NCBI RefSeq assembly: GCF_900109575.1
Contig: NZ_FOAF01000004.1
Span: 248,001 to 312,000 of the forward strand
Length of the DNA stretch: 64,000 bases
Direction of reading: 5' to 3'
Origin: Olivibacter domesticus
GTDB taxonomy: Bacteria > Bacteroidota > Bacteroidia > Sphingobacteriales > Sphingobacteriaceae
In this document: in pieces, positions 26,499 through 36,646 of the stretch
How positions within the stretch are numbered: the first letter of the stretch is position 1
Layout of the letters: each line of letters begins with the position of its first letter
Program-made: the position numbers and the translations under genes
The notes under the pieces: model-generated
The model's input: the letters and a program-made list of their open reading frames with translations, nothing else
Databases searched by the model: none
What the model was told of the DNA's origin: nothing

Positions 26499-28178
26499 TT
26501 AGACACTTGCCTCTTTTTGTGATTCCTTGGCCCACGTATCCCTTAAACCAACGGTCCGGTTAAACACCAGATGTTCCGTTGTAGAACGCGTATCTAAGGT
26601 AAAATAGCCCTTACGGATAAATTGATATCCTTTTCCTGGTACAGCGTTGGCTAAATCGGGCTCTATATACACATTATCTAGTATTTGCAAGCTTTCCGGG
26701 TTAATTGATTCTTTAAAATCGCCTTCGGTTGCCAGTGGATTTTCCAACTTAAATAAACGATCATACAATCTCACTTCCGCACGCTTAGCATGAGGTACAC
26801 TTACCCAATGAATCGTTCCTTTTACCTTTAACCCGCTTGTATCCTCACCACTTTTGGAGTTAGGGATATAACTGCAATATATTTCGGTTATATTTCCAGC
26901 ATCGTCCTTTACGAAATCATCACAGGTAACGATGTAAGCATTCTTTAAGCGCACACTTAATCCCGGGCCTAGACGGAAAAATTTCTTTGGGGCATTTTCC
27001 ATAAAATCTTCACGTTCAATCCACAGCTCTCGGCTAAAGGGAATAGCACGTTCGCCTTCACCACCTTCTACTTCCGGATTATTTTCGCCATGTAAGATTT
27101 CCTCCTTCCCTTCAGGATAATTAGAGATAATCAATTTCACTGGATCCAATACAGCCATTCTGCGCCAAGCAGTTTTGTTCAAATCTTCGCGAATACAAAA
27201 TTCCAGCAATCCAACATCAATTACGTTCTCTCTTTTAGCAACACCAATGCGTTCACAAAAATTGCGGATACTTGCTGGTGTATAACCCCTCCTTCGTAAA
27301 CCGCTAATGGTAGGCATCCGAGGATCATCCCATCCTTCTACATATTTTTCATTAACCAGTTGCAATAAGCGTCTTTTGCTCATTACCGTATAGGTCATAT
27401 TCAATCGCGCAAATTCATATTGTTTAGACGGGAAGATACCTATATTTTCAATTAACCAATCATATAAAGTACGATGTGGTATAAATTCCAGCGTACAGAC
27501 CGAATGGGTTATTTTTTCAATAGAATCGCTTTGTCCGTGCGCAAAATCATACATAGGATATATACACCATTTATCTCCTGTACGATGATGATGCGCATGT
27601 TTGATGCGATATAATAAAGGGTCACGCATGTGCATATTTGGATTAGCCAAATCGATTTTAGCACGTAATACTTTGCTACCGTCAGGGTGTTTCCCTTCTT
27701 TCATCTCTTCAAAAAGACGAAGATTTTCTTCTATGGAGCGGCTCCTATAAGAGGTGGCTTTGCCAGGCTCAGTAGGCGTGCCTTTACTCACAGCGATCTC
27801 TTCTGGCGTGCTATCATCCACATAAGCCAATTCTTTCTTAATCAATTGAATAGCGAACTGATAGAGTGTATCAAAGTAATCAGAAGTATAAAGCTCCTCT
27901 TCCCACTGAAAACCTAACCATTTAATATCGTGTTTAATACTGTCTACATATTCTACATCTTCTGTAACAGGGTTGGTATCATCAAACCGTAGGTTTGTTT
28001 TACCTTGATACCTTTGGGCCAACCCAAAATTTAAACAGATTGATTTTGCATGGCCTATATGTAAGTAGCCGTTAGGCTCCGGAGGGAAACGTGTTAAAAC
28101 CCTACCATCATTCTTTCCATTGCGAATATCTTCCTCTATAATTTCCTCTAGGAAGTTCAATGATTTCTCTTCGTTCAT
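26499..28178 (-). CDS. glnS: Glutaminyl-tRNA synthetase
   Basis: A 559-residue class I aminoacyl-tRNA synthetase charging tRNA-Gln directly with glutamine. The HIGH motif is at 40-43 in [13 protein letters not shown], the KMSKS equivalent is [10 protein letters not shown] near 260-270, and the GlnRS-type anticodon-binding beta-barrel domains fill the C-terminal half. The start at 28178 is an ATG; an in-frame TTG at 28187 overlaps a -7 promoter box and is rejected. Because that box ends only six bases before the ATG, the message may be nearly leaderless. Confidence 0.97.
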   Translation of the reverse strand: MNEEKSLNFLEEIIEEDIRNGKNDGRVLTRFPPEPNGYLHIGHAKSICLNFGLAQRYQGKTNLRFDDTNPVTEDVEYVDSIKHDIKWLGFQWEEELYTSDYFDTLYQFAIQLIKKELAYVDDSTPEEIAVSKGTPTEPGKATSYRSRSIEENLRLFEEMKEGKHPDGSKVLRAKIDLANPNMHMRDPLLYRIKHAHHHRTGDKWCIYPMYDFAHGQSDSIEKITHSVCTLEFIPHRTLYDWLIENIGIFPSKQYEFARLNMTYTVMSKRRLLQLVNEKYVEGWDDPRMPTISGLRRRGYTPASIRNFCERIGVAKRENVIDVGLLEFCIREDLNKTAWRRMAVLDPVKLIISNYPEGKEEILHGENNPEVEGGEGERAIPFSRELWIEREDFMENAPKKFFRLGPGLSVRLKNAYIVTCDDFVKDDAGNITEIYCSYIPNSKSGEDTSGLKVKGTIHWVSVPHAKRAEVRLYDRLFKLENPLATEGDFKESINPESLQILDNVYIEPDLANAVPGKGYQFIRKGYFTLDTRSTTEHLVFNRTVGLRDTWAKESQKEASV

Positions 28179-28184
28179 AAGGTA

Positions 28185-28192
28185 CAAACTTA
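28185..28192 (-). promoter_or_regulatory. -7 promoter box for glnS
   Basis: Read on the minus strand this is TAAGTTTG (TAnnTTTG). Its end is only six bases from the glnS ATG, which suggests a very short or absent leader. Confidence 0.5.
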
Positions 28193-28275
28193 GCTAATTT
28201 TTCTTTGATGAAAATATTGTGTATATGTTTTTTATTAAGGGTATATCCTTTTTTAGGCATTAAAGAAATGCGTAA

Positions 28276-28309
28276 ATAAAAAGCCCGTTCGGTATTCCGA
28301 ACGGGCTTT
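28276..28309 (-). terminator. Terminator after the cold-shock gene
   Basis: AAAGCCCGTTCGG (28280-28292) pairs perfectly with CCGAACGGGCTTT (28297-28309) around TATT. On the minus strand the stem is followed by a T run, so it ends the csp transcript. Confidence 0.9.
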
Positions 28310-28332
28310 CCATACGATTTATATTAATTGTT

Positions 28333-28524
28333 TTAGATAACTTTAACATTTACCGCATTTAAGCCTTTTTTTCCTTGTTCTTCGTCATATGATACATTAT
28401 CATTTTCACGGATAGAATCGATAAGGCCTGATGAGTGAACAAAAATATCACTTCCACCAGCGTTAGGAACGATGAAACCAAAACCTTTAGTTTCATTATA
28501 AAATTTTACTACTCCTTCTTGCAT
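28333..28524 (-). CDS. Cold-shock domain protein (CspA family)
   Basis: A 63-residue single-domain nucleic-acid chaperone that melts RNA secondary structure. Both RNA-binding motifs are present: RNP1 KGFGFIVP (about 12-19) and RNP2 DIFVHSSGL (about 26-34). The length is typical of the family. It has its own promoter and terminator and lies between glnS and the DEAD-box helicase, both on the same strand; cold-shock proteins and DEAD-box helicases often share a role in RNA unfolding. Confidence 0.95.
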   Translation of the reverse strand: MQEGVVKFYNETKGFGFIVPNAGGSDIFVHSSGLIDSIRENDNVSYDEEQGKKGLNAVNVKVI

Positions 28525-28554
28525 TGTATTTTATTGATTTATTAATAATTAAAA

Positions 28555-28562
28555 CAAATGTA
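28555..28562 (-). promoter_or_regulatory. -7 promoter box for the cold-shock gene
   Basis: Minus-strand TACATTTG (TAnnTTTG), with its end 31 bases upstream of the ATG, implies a leader of about 25 bases. Confidence 0.5.
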
Positions 28563-28632
28563 AGGATATTAATCCTAGAATCCATTCATTTAACTATTTT
28601 ATTTATAAAATATTAATGATGAATTATATTAA

Positions 28633-29883
28633 TCATCTTCGTTTTTGCTGATTATTGGACCTAAATCGCCTTTTTTTGTTATTTGGGGGACCAGTTTCTT
28701 TTTTTGCTTTTCCTTGTAACGCGCCCTTGGGAAGTGGTACCGCTACAAATTCATCTCGCACAGGATAAGGATGGTCATTCAGCACAGGGATTGCCTGATT
28801 AATGAGGTTATTAATATCCTGTAAATAAGGGCGTTCCTCTATATCACAAAAAGAGATCGCCTTCCCGCTTGTTCCTGCTCGCCCCGTCCGCCCTATACGG
28901 TGTACATACGTTTCTGGTTCATTTGGTAAGTCAAAGTTGATTACATATTTAAGATCCTCCACGTCTATGCCTCTTGCCGCAATATCTGTAGCGATCAACA
29001 CCTTTAACCTGCCCGACTTAAAGCCATTCAAAGCATTTTGCCTAGCATTTTGCGATTTATTACCATGAATAGCTTCCGCCTTAATTCTATTTTTATCTAA
29101 AAATCTCACCAAACGATCTGCTCCATGTTTTGTTCTGGAAAAGACCAATACATGATCTTTCACTACCTTATTTAATAGGTACACCAACAATTTTGGTTTA
29201 TTAGCTTTGTCGACCGCGTACACCACTTGTGCTACCGTCTCTGCTGTGGAGGAAACAGGAGTAACCTCTACTTTAACAGGATTTCGCAATATGGTATTGG
29301 CTAATTTGGCTATTTCTTCTGGCATTGTAGCAGAGAAGAAAAGCGTTTGCCTCTTTTGAGGCAACAGGGCGACAACTTTTTTGATGTCGTGAATAAACCC
29401 CATATCTAACATACGGTCGGCCTCATCCAGCACGAAATGAGAGATTGTTTGCAGTGAAATAATCCTTTGATTAATTAAATCTAACAATCGTCCAGGCGTT
29501 GCAACTAAAAGGTCTGTTCCTTTGCGAAGCGCCGATATTTGTGTATTGATGTTAACTCCCCCGTAAACAACTTGATGTTTCAATGGTAAAAATTTGCCAT
29601 AGACCTCGATACTTTGATCAATCTGAATAGCTAGCTCCCTGGTTGGTGTTAAAATTAACGCTTTGACATTTTTTCCTGTAACAGGATGTTCAACGAGGTG
29701 CTGTAATATTGGCAGAATAAAGGCAGCAGATTTCCCTGTACCGGTCTGTGCACATCCTAAAAGGTCTTTACCGGTAAGTGCTACCGGAATTGCTTGTGAT
29801 TGGATGGGTGTAGGAGTTTCATACCCCTCCTCATGAATGGCCTTTAATAAAGGATCTATGAGTTTAAGTTCTTTGAATGACAA
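28633..29883 (-). CDS. rhlE: ATP-dependent RNA helicase, DEAD-box RhlE type
   Basis: A 416-residue RNA helicase. All core motifs are present: Q-motif region [13 protein letters not shown], motif [12 protein letters not shown] (about 43-53), DEAD box [10 protein letters not shown] (about 152-161), SAT in FFSATMP, and [10 protein letters not shown] near 330. A basic C-terminal tail (about 385-416) should add RNA affinity. The start codon is TTG at 29883; the resulting [16 protein letters not shown] matches the usual RhlE opening, and no ATG fits better. It probably acts in ribosome assembly or mRNA turnover. Confidence 0.93.
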   Translation of the reverse strand: MSFKELKLIDPLLKAIHEEGYETPTPIQSQAIPVALTGKDLLGCAQTGTGKSAAFILPILQHLVEHPVTGKNVKALILTPTRELAIQIDQSIEVYGKFLPLKHQVVYGGVNINTQISALRKGTDLLVATPGRLLDLINQRIISLQTISHFVLDEADRMLDMGFIHDIKKVVALLPQKRQTLFFSATMPEEIAKLANTILRNPVKVEVTPVSSTAETVAQVVYAVDKANKPKLLVYLLNKVVKDHVLVFSRTKHGADRLVRFLDKNRIKAEAIHGNKSQNARQNALNGFKSGRLKVLIATDIAARGIDVEDLKYVINFDLPNEPETYVHRIGRTGRAGTSGKAISFCDIEERPYLQDINNLINQAIPVLNDHPYPVRDEFVAVPLPKGALQGKAKKETGPPNNKKRRFRSNNQQKRR

Positions 29884-29910
29884 AATATATACGAATAAAT
29901 GTAGAATTCA

Positions 29911-29918
29911 CAAAAGTA
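29911..29918 (-). promoter_or_regulatory. -7 promoter box for rhlE
   Basis: Minus-strand TACTTTTG fits TAnnTTTG and lies 27 bases upstream of the TTG start, supporting that start. Confidence 0.5.
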
Positions 29919-29997
29919 ACATTTAATTTGAATAAACGCTTACTTTAAAGCTAGACACCACACTTCATCAAACAATAATTTTATTCCCTTAAAAACT

Positions 29998-30005
29998 TAT
30001 ATTTG
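29998..30005 (+). promoter_or_regulatory. -7 promoter box for the M48 protease
   Basis: TATATTTG fits TAnnTTTG and lies 52 bases before the ATG at 30058. The -33 element is weak. Confidence 0.5.
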
Positions 30006-30057
30006 TAATCAGATTCAATTTATTTACTTTAAATTAATAACACACAAAAAACGATCT

Positions 30058-30852
30058 ATGAAACCAACATTCAAATTCAGTTTATTATTTCTCGTTGTTA
30101 CAATGAGTGCTTTGCATGTGCATGCACAATTCAAACTTAATGCGAAAAGCATTAAAGCAGCGACCTCTGCAGCAAAGGCAGTTACACTATCAGATGATGA
30201 AGTTGCCGGTTACGCAAAAGAGTACATGGTATGGATGGACGAAAATAATCCGGTGGCTCCGCCAGACGATGAGCTTGCGCAGCGATTGGCGAAATTAACA
30301 AATGGTTTAGAAAGCCATGATGGACTAGCCCTCAACTTTAAAGTCTACCTAGTAAAAGACGTCAACGCCTTTGCTTGTGCGGATGGTAGCGTACGTGTTT
30401 GCGCCGGTTTAATGCAAGTGATGGATGACAACGAAGTACTTGGCGTTATAGGCCATGAAATTGGTCATGTTAAAAATAAAGATTCAAAAGATGCCTTTAG
30501 AACAGCTCTTTTGACCTCTGCACTTAAGGATGGTGCAGGATCACAGGGCGGTGCTGCTGGAACCTTAAGCGATTCGAAATTAGGAGAGTTAGGAGAGGCC
30601 GTTGCAAATTCTTCTTTTTCCCGCACACAGGAAAGTGCTGCAGACTCCTATGGTTATGATCTATTAAAAGAAAAAGAGGTAAATCCCTGGTATATGGCAA
30701 CGGCTTTTGAAAGTTTAGCTAAACAAAGTGAAGGGGGAGAAAAAGCCTCTACTATGCAACGATTAATGTCATCACATCCAGACACAGAAAAACGAGTGAA
30801 AGCCATGTCAGAAAAAGCTACTAAAGATGGTTTTGAGAGGCCGAATAAATAA
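30058..30852 (+). CDS. M48-family zinc metalloprotease, exported
   Basis: A 264-residue protein with a signal peptide (SLLFLVVTMSALHVHAQ). It carries an M48 peptidase domain with the HExxH motif in GVIGHEIGHVKNKDSK (near residue 138) and the third zinc-ligand glutamate context SRTQESAADSYGYDLL near 200. It lacks the multiple membrane helices of HtpX and looks like a periplasmic BepA-like protease without a TPR domain. It may degrade or help mature outer-membrane proteins. It is alone between rhlE and the convergent amidohydrolase operon. Confidence 0.9.
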   Translation: MKPTFKFSLLFLVVTMSALHVHAQFKLNAKSIKAATSAAKAVTLSDDEVAGYAKEYMVWMDENNPVAPPDDELAQRLAKLTNGLESHDGLALNFKVYLVKDVNAFACADGSVRVCAGLMQVMDDNEVLGVIGHEIGHVKNKDSKDAFRTALLTSALKDGAGSQGGAAGTLSDSKLGELGEAVANSSFSRTQESAADSYGYDLLKEKEVNPWYMATAFESLAKQSEGGEKASTMQRLMSSHPDTEKRVKAMSEKATKDGFERPNK

Positions 30853-30859
30853 TATTTCA

Positions 30860-30889
30860 AAAGAGCGAAGAACCTATTCTTCGCTCTTT
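30860..30889. terminator. Bidirectional terminator
   Basis: AAAGAGCGAAGAA pairs perfectly with TTCTTCGCTCTTT around a four-base loop, between the convergent M48 and amidohydrolase genes. Both ends have A/T runs. Confidence 0.85.
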
Positions 30890-30895
30890 GAACGA

Positions 30896-32194
30896 TCATT
30901 TCTGCCCATATTTATATTCGTATCTTTCGAACAATTGTTTATGCAAATTATTTAGATTGATATCCCTTCCTACGATAAATGCCTTTTCAATTTTATTCCC
31001 TTTCATATCTAACGCATCACCCGAAGAAATAAAAAGATTAGCATCTTTTCCTTGTTCCAAACTACCTGTTGTTTTATCTATCCCTAATATCTTCGCTGTG
31101 TTTAACGTAATGGTGGATAAAGCTTTCTCTTTTTCCAATCCAAAAGCCGCGGCCGTTCCTGCCATAAAGGGTAAATTACGTTGTTGCCAAAAACCATCCA
31201 TCCCATAAGCCACCAATATCCCCGCATCAGTTAGTACCTTCGCTTGTTTATAGGGCAGATTCACATCATCGTCGTCTTTAGCAGGCAATGAGTGTGCTTG
31301 ATGTATAATGACGGGTATGTTATTCTCTTTTAAGAAAGAACTTACCAAGTGAGCATCCGCTCCTCCTACAATCACTGGTTTTATAGCATGTCTCTTAAAA
31401 AATTGCACCGCAGCAATCATATCATTCTTCTTATCTACGTGAACCATTACCTTTTTCAAGCCACCGAAAACATTTCGGAATGCTTCTAAACGTGCGTTAA
31501 AAACTACGGGCTTATCTACACTACAATAGGCTTTTGCATCCGTTAATAAGTCATTCAGCACATCTCTTTCTTTTATTACACGTTCTTTTTGTTCTTCACT
31601 ATTGGTATTTCCGAACCGGGCATACTTGACAGTCGGCCAATTCACATGGATGGCATCATCTTTTTTATACGCTGCATCCTCCCAATTCCAAGCATCCAAT
31701 TGCACAACGGACGACTGACCCGTAATCAAGCCTCCTTCTGGTGTTACTTGCGCTAAGATTATGCCGTTAGAGCGTAATGTGTTTATGACTTTTGAATCTG
31801 TATTATAAGCTATAAGAGCCCTCACATGAGCATTATTATCACCAACTTCGGTATTATCAACCGTTGCTCTTACCGCTTCGATTTCTACTAGACCAAGGTT
31901 GGTAACGGGTGCAATGAAGCCTGGGTACAGATGTTTACCAGCAGCGTCTATCGTTTCGGCGGTAGATGGTGCTCCATTTCCATCTCCTACATACGTAATT
32001 TTACCCTTTTCAAAAACAAGCGTTCCATTGGAAATAATTTGTCCATTACCTACATGAATAGTAGCCCCTTTAATACTTATAGATCCTGTTTGTGGCTTAG
32101 CTGGATATATAGTTGGTTGCGCCTTTGCTGTTATAATGAAGGTAACTAATACCGTTATATTTGATATATATTTTAAAATTGTTCTCATGGTCAT
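30896..32194 (-). CDS. Amidohydrolase-like exported protein lacking the HxH motif
   Basis: A 432-residue exported protein (signal NITVLVTFIITAKAQ) with an amidohydrolase (imidazolonepropionase-like) fold. The first beta-sandwich is followed by KHLYPGFIAPVTNLGLVE, where active members have a PGFIDxHxH metal site; here A, P and V occupy the positions, so HxH is missing. The late segments VGGADAH and VAYGMDGF partly recall metal-site histidine and aspartate. It starts three bases after the stop of the 1001-residue gene, so the two are translationally coupled. It may be a non-catalytic partner of that enzyme. Function is otherwise unknown. Confidence 0.75.
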   Translation of the reverse strand: MTMRTILKYISNITVLVTFIITAKAQPTIYPAKPQTGSISIKGATIHVGNGQIISNGTLVFEKGKITYVGDGNGAPSTAETIDAAGKHLYPGFIAPVTNLGLVEIEAVRATVDNTEVGDNNAHVRALIAYNTDSKVINTLRSNGIILAQVTPEGGLITGQSSVVQLDAWNWEDAAYKKDDAIHVNWPTVKYARFGNTNSEEQKERVIKERDVLNDLLTDAKAYCSVDKPVVFNARLEAFRNVFGGLKKVMVHVDKKNDMIAAVQFFKRHAIKPVIVGGADAHLVSSFLKENNIPVIIHQAHSLPAKDDDDVNLPYKQAKVLTDAGILVAYGMDGFWQQRNLPFMAGTAAAFGLEKEKALSTITLNTAKILGIDKTTGSLEQGKDANLFISSGDALDMKGNKIEKAFIVGRDINLNNLHKQLFERYEYKYGQK

Positions 32195-32196
32195 AC

Positions 32197-35100
32197 TTAT
32201 TGGTTATGGTTAAAATCGTCATTATTCTCCTCTAAAAGGGTTTCACAATGATAAACTATTGTAGGCTTTTCCACCGCTTTCTGGGTAGTACTACCTTTTC
32301 CCTTTTCTTCGATCAATTTAGCTATTAGACGAGCCTTTTCCTTTTTCTGAGAGCTCCTCACCTTTTCATCTTCTTCCCCATCCCAATATTTAACACCATC
32401 CACAAATGTTTTTTCAGCTTTAGCATAAATTGATAGCGGATTATCGCTCCAAACCACTACATCTGCATCTTTTCCAACTTTTATACTTCCCACTCGGTTG
32501 TCTACATGCAGCATCTTAGCGGGATTTAATGTTACGAGCTTCCAAGCCTCTTCTTCTGATAAGCCACCGTATTTTATTACTTTGGCCGCCTCCTGGTTAA
32601 GACGACGGGCCATTTCGGCATCATCAGAATTAATCGCCGTTACAACCCCCTGTTTTTCCATTAAGTAGGCATTGTACGGAATAGCTTCCTGTACTTCCAT
32701 TTTGTACGCCCACCAATCAGCAAAGGTCGCGCCGGCTATACTTCTTGCGGCCATTCTATCGGCCAACTTATACCCTTCCAAAATGTGTGTAAAAGTATTA
32801 ATCTTAAAACCTAGGCTATCAGCTACATGCATAAGCATGTTGATTTCGGATTGTACATAAGAGTGACAGGTGATAAATCGTTTCTTATCCAGAATTTCCA
32901 CCAAGGCATCAAGCTCCAGATCTCTACGTGTCTTACCATCCTTTTTGTTTATGTTCACTTTATATTCTTTCGCACGTGTAAAAGCATCTACATACACTTG
33001 TTCCACACCCATACGTGTTTGCGGAAAACGGATCTTAGCGGCTTCTCCCCAATTACTTTGCTTTACATTTTCACCAAGTGCAAATTTGATAAAACCATCA
33101 CTACCACCAAATTTTAGTTCTTCTGGTGCTTTACCCCAACGTAATTTTATTAATTGAGATTGACCGCCGATAGCATTTGCCGATCCATGCAATATATGCG
33201 AAGTAGTTACCCCTCCTGCCAGTTGGCGATAAATGTTCACATCTTCCGAATTGATGATATCGGCGATCCTGACTTCGGAGGTTACGGATTGTGTTCCTTC
33301 ATTAATTCCGCGAGATATAGCAATATGCGAATGTTCATCTATGATTCCCGCTGTCACATGCTTGCCCGTTGCATCGATCACCTTGGCGCCAGCGGCAGAT
33401 AAGCCCTTTCCAACACCTTTAATTTTTCCATCTACAAGAAGCACATCTGCTCCCTGGAGTATCCCGGCTGATTCGTTTGTCCACACAGTGGCATTCTTAA
33501 GCAATACAGTGGTAGCAGTAGGAGACTCTTCATGTCCAAAAGCGGTGAAGGGATAAATTACCTTTCCGAGGTCTAACGATTTATTTTTTACCTGTTTTTT
33601 CGGTTTGGCGACGTAAGCTCCTGAATAGGTCGCTGACCATGGCGATACGTCTCCATCCATTTTACTTAAATCACCCTTTAGTTGAACAGGTTTTTCATTC
33701 GTGACGTAAGCACTTATCCTGAAGCTGCTTTTAGTTCCTTTAGGATTAAAACTCATTGTTAGTAGATCGCCGTCAACGTTTATATTCACCTTCGTTTGAG
33801 CGGTATCCTTTAATGTGCTGATATGCGCTTCATATTTACCTGATTTTCCACCAATGACAAGTTTTGCATCGCCATAACCTTCAATCGCTGTGGCATATTC
33901 CCCTCTAATATCACCTGTACTTACATTATTGGCTATAAATTTTTCACCTTGGATCCAATTTTCATATATAATGTTACCCTCTTTAAATAAACTATCTGAT
34001 GTAATAATAAAATTAGCTAGCTTACCTTTTTCAAGTGTTCCGATTTTATCGCTAACCCCAAGCAATTGAGCCGGTATTTCTGTCAATGACCTTAAAGCGG
34101 TCTCTTCACTTAAACCAAATTGTATAGCTTTCCTTAGATTAGGCCAAAACGAACGTATATTATCTAAGCCACTTGCCGTTAAAGCAAAAGGAACTGCGGC
34201 CTTCTCTAAAAAAGAGGGATTAGCCGGGGCAAGCTCCCAATGTTTCAGTTGAGCCAATGAAAGCTTATCAGCTTCATATGGATCATCCACATCATAGGCC
34301 TTTGGAAAATTTAACGGAACAATTAAACTAGCCCCTGTAGCTTTTATCTCTTTTATACGCTGATAATCGTTCCCACCTGTTTTAATAACATATTGCTTGC
34401 TGAATTCTTTTGCAATTTTATCAGCTCTTAATACATCTAACACATCATTAACTTCAAAAAACTGTGGCAGATTTTGCCACTTATTAAAGGCCTCCAATGA
34501 CATATTATATTCTTCCTGCTGTTGCCCATACCATTGTGCGTCATAGTACGTTTGTCTTAACAGCGCAATACTTCCCATCAATGACGAAGGGTAGGAAGTT
34601 TTCGCCGACCCTTTATCAAATGAATAATGAGCACCTACATCAGCCACCAAAACGGCCTCATTATCTTCGGCCCCCAATAGCGATACAAGCGCACTACTAC
34701 CACGTGCAATTCCATCTTCCAATACCGTTTGTACTGCTCCGAATCCTATCTTTTTTAACTGTTCAGCTTCTTTAGTATCCCCAGTAAACGCATCTACTGC
34801 ACGTGTTTCTGGTCTGATCGCCTCATTCCATCCATAGGCACCATTTTTTGTCGAAGTCAGCACTTGAGGTGCTCTTCCAAACGATCGGCCTTCCTTACTT
34901 TCCGGTACCCCGTATGTCGAAAAAGCATCAATTAAAGAAGGATAGATGTACTTCCCCTCCAAATCAATGGTAATGTATCCGGGGGGAACCTTTTGATCTC
35001 CATTTACCGCTTCAATAAGCTTATCATTGACGAGCAGTGTACCCTTCTCAGCACGTTGGCCCGCTTTAGCGACAATCGTAGCATTTACAAAGGCGTACTT

Positions 35101-35202
35101 TTTAGGACGTTTATCATGAGAACCATTGACAGGAAAAGTCTCTTGTGCTTTCAAGAGATAAAAACCAAGAATCAGAAAACAAAAAGGTAATAATTTTCGC
35201 AT
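32197..35202 (-). CDS. Two-domain amidohydrolase, exported (C-terminal domain active-looking)
   Basis: A 1001-residue exported protein (signal RKLLPFCFLILGFYLLKAQ) with two amidohydrolase-like halves. The N-terminal half (about 40-430) has YIYPSLIDAFSTYG where the metal motif should be, so HxH is lost. A beta-rich linker (about 445-590) follows. The C-terminal half (about 600-970) keeps the metal ligands: IIDEHSHIAI, the carbamylated-lysine candidate FIKFALGE, FITCHSYV, FTHILEGY and the late NSDDAE. It should be a periplasmic hydrolase of a cyclic amide, dipeptide or similar bond. I took the ATG at 35202 over one ten codons upstream. It is paired with the next gene downstream. Confidence 0.82.
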   Translation of the reverse strand: MRKLLPFCFLILGFYLLKAQETFPVNGSHDKRPKKYAFVNATIVAKAGQRAEKGTLLVNDKLIEAVNGDQKVPPGYITIDLEGKYIYPSLIDAFSTYGVPESKEGRSFGRAPQVLTSTKNGAYGWNEAIRPETRAVDAFTGDTKEAEQLKKIGFGAVQTVLEDGIARGSSALVSLLGAEDNEAVLVADVGAHYSFDKGSAKTSYPSSLMGSIALLRQTYYDAQWYGQQQEEYNMSLEAFNKWQNLPQFFEVNDVLDVLRADKIAKEFSKQYVIKTGGNDYQRIKEIKATGASLIVPLNFPKAYDVDDPYEADKLSLAQLKHWELAPANPSFLEKAAVPFALTASGLDNIRSFWPNLRKAIQFGLSEETALRSLTEIPAQLLGVSDKIGTLEKGKLANFIITSDSLFKEGNIIYENWIQGEKFIANNVSTGDIRGEYATAIEGYGDAKLVIGGKSGKYEAHISTLKDTAQTKVNINVDGDLLTMSFNPKGTKSSFRISAYVTNEKPVQLKGDLSKMDGDVSPWSATYSGAYVAKPKKQVKNKSLDLGKVIYPFTAFGHEESPTATTVLLKNATVWTNESAGILQGADVLLVDGKIKGVGKGLSAAGAKVIDATGKHVTAGIIDEHSHIAISRGINEGTQSVTSEVRIADIINSEDVNIYRQLAGGVTTSHILHGSANAIGGQSQLIKLRWGKAPEELKFGGSDGFIKFALGENVKQSNWGEAAKIRFPQTRMGVEQVYVDAFTRAKEYKVNINKKDGKTRRDLELDALVEILDKKRFITCHSYVQSEINMLMHVADSLGFKINTFTHILEGYKLADRMAARSIAGATFADWWAYKMEVQEAIPYNAYLMEKQGVVTAINSDDAEMARRLNQEAAKVIKYGGLSEEEAWKLVTLNPAKMLHVDNRVGSIKVGKDADVVVWSDNPLSIYAKAEKTFVDGVKYWDGEEDEKVRSSQKKEKARLIAKLIEEKGKGSTTQKAVEKPTIVYHCETLLEENNDDFNHNQ

Positions 35203-35426
35203 AGTATTGATTTGTAATGAAATTTTGAACATTAATGAGGATTAGAGTCATTTTTTTGACACTCGGCTTCCCAAAAGCAGCCTATAAAAACAATGACCTT
35301 CAAAATTGAACACTAAAATACTCTTTTTAAGCAAAAAAAACTCTTCTAAACGCTCCACCATAAGAATGTTACCAAAATTTGCAACCAAACAGCTAACTTA
35401 GATTAAAATTTTCATAATTTATTTCC

Positions 35427-35822
35427 ATGAAGCACCCATTCATTCAAGCTGTCCACCATATCGCTATCATATGCTCGGACTATAACAAATCCAAACATTT
35501 TTACACGCAAATATTAAATCTTGAGATAATTAACGAAACCTACCGTGAAGAACGTGATTCTTATAAACTTGATTTAGCGCTCAATAATAATTATGTGATT
35601 GAGCTTTTTTCATTTCCCCATCCGCCGATGCGCGTCAGCAGACCCGAAGCCCGCGGATTAAGGCATTTGGCTTTTGGGGTTCCTGATCTTGATAAGGCTG
35701 TTGCACATCTTCAGGCTCACCATGTTGTGACCGAATGCATAAGGATAGATGAATTAACGCATAAACGTTTTACTTTTTTTGCCGATCCAGATGATCTTCC
35801 ATTAGAATTTTACGAGTTATAA
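35427..35822 (+). CDS. VOC-family (glyoxalase-like) metalloprotein, YaeR type
   Basis: A 131-residue vicinal-oxygen-chelate protein of the glyoxalase I-like (YaeR/SMU1112c) group. Metal-ligand positions are visible: histidine in VHHIAIICSDY, glutamate in YVIELFSFP, histidine in GLRHLAFGV and glutamate in LPLEFYEL. These are small cytoplasmic enzymes or binding proteins; the substrate is unknown. It stands alone with no clear promoter in the upstream 190 bases. The 270-base gap after it (35823-36092) shows no strong structure. Confidence 0.9.
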   Translation: MKHPFIQAVHHIAIICSDYNKSKHFYTQILNLEIINETYREERDSYKLDLALNNNYVIELFSFPHPPMRVSRPEARGLRHLAFGVPDLDKAVAHLQAHHVVTECIRIDELTHKRFTFFADPDDLPLEFYEL

Positions 35823-36092
35823 GAGGTATTTGTCATACCATTGAAATAAAGTTTAAAAGTGAGCAAACACATGTTTAAATATGATTGTTATCAAGGCAAT
35901 AAATCGTTCATATATGTTAAATTTGATTATATACAGCACTCATTTTAGGATGCGAGAGCTTAGCGTTTATAATAGCGCGAGCGATTAATCTTGTTTTTTC
36001 TATGCAGCTAAAAAAAGAGCATATCTATTCATAAATTTAAGCATACCCTAAGCAAATTATTAATATCGTTCAATTACATAAATTCAAATACC

Positions 36093-36584
36093 ATGGCACT
36101 TACAAAAACTGCTAAAATTGATATTGGCATCTCTGAGGATAATCGCCAAGCTGTTGCTAACATTTTGAATCATCTCCTTGCAGATGAATTTGTTTTGTAT
36201 ACCAAAACAAGAAAATTTCATTGGAATGTAAAGGGTATACATTTTCACGATTTACATCTATTTTTCGAATCACAGTATAAAGAGCTTGCCGAGGTTATGG
36301 ACGAGGTGGCAGAACGCATCCGCAAACTTGGGCATTATTCCTTGGGTACACTTCAACAATTCTTAGACGAAACAAATTTATTAGAACATACGGATGATGG
36401 ATCATCTGCGGAAATAATGATAGAAGCACTACTGGAAGATCATGAAACTATCATCAGAGAACTCAGAAAGGCAATAGATCCAATTCAGGAAAAGCATAAA
36501 GATGCCGGTACAGCAGATTTTTTGACCGGTCTTATGGAACAACATGAATCGATGGCCTGGATGCTCCGCTCTATGTTACAATAA
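36093..36584 (+). CDS. dps: DNA-binding ferritin-like protein Dps
   Basis: A 163-residue Dps protein that forms a dodecamer storing iron and shielding DNA from peroxide. The inter-subunit ferroxidase ligands are visible in KFHWNVKGIHFHDLHLFF (histidines) and YKELAEVMDEVAERI (aspartate and glutamate), and the four-helix length is standard. No lysine-rich DNA-binding tail is present at the N terminus beyond MALTKTAK. It converges with cbpM-cbpA. Confidence 0.96.
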   Translation: MALTKTAKIDIGISEDNRQAVANILNHLLADEFVLYTKTRKFHWNVKGIHFHDLHLFFESQYKELAEVMDEVAERIRKLGHYSLGTLQQFLDETNLLEHTDDGSSAEIMIEALLEDHETIIRELRKAIDPIQEKHKDAGTADFLTGLMEQHESMAWMLRSMLQ

Positions 36585-36610
36585 AAAGTAAACGCTTTGT
36601 GTTATTTTGT

Positions 36611-36643
36611 TCGCTCGTAATGATTACGAATCATTGCGAGCGA
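36611..36643. terminator. Bidirectional terminator between dps and cbpM
   Basis: TCGCTCGTAATGATT (36611-36625) pairs with AATCATTGCGAGCGA (36629-36643), with one G-T-type mismatch, between convergent genes. Confidence 0.7.
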
Positions 36644-36646
36644 TCA

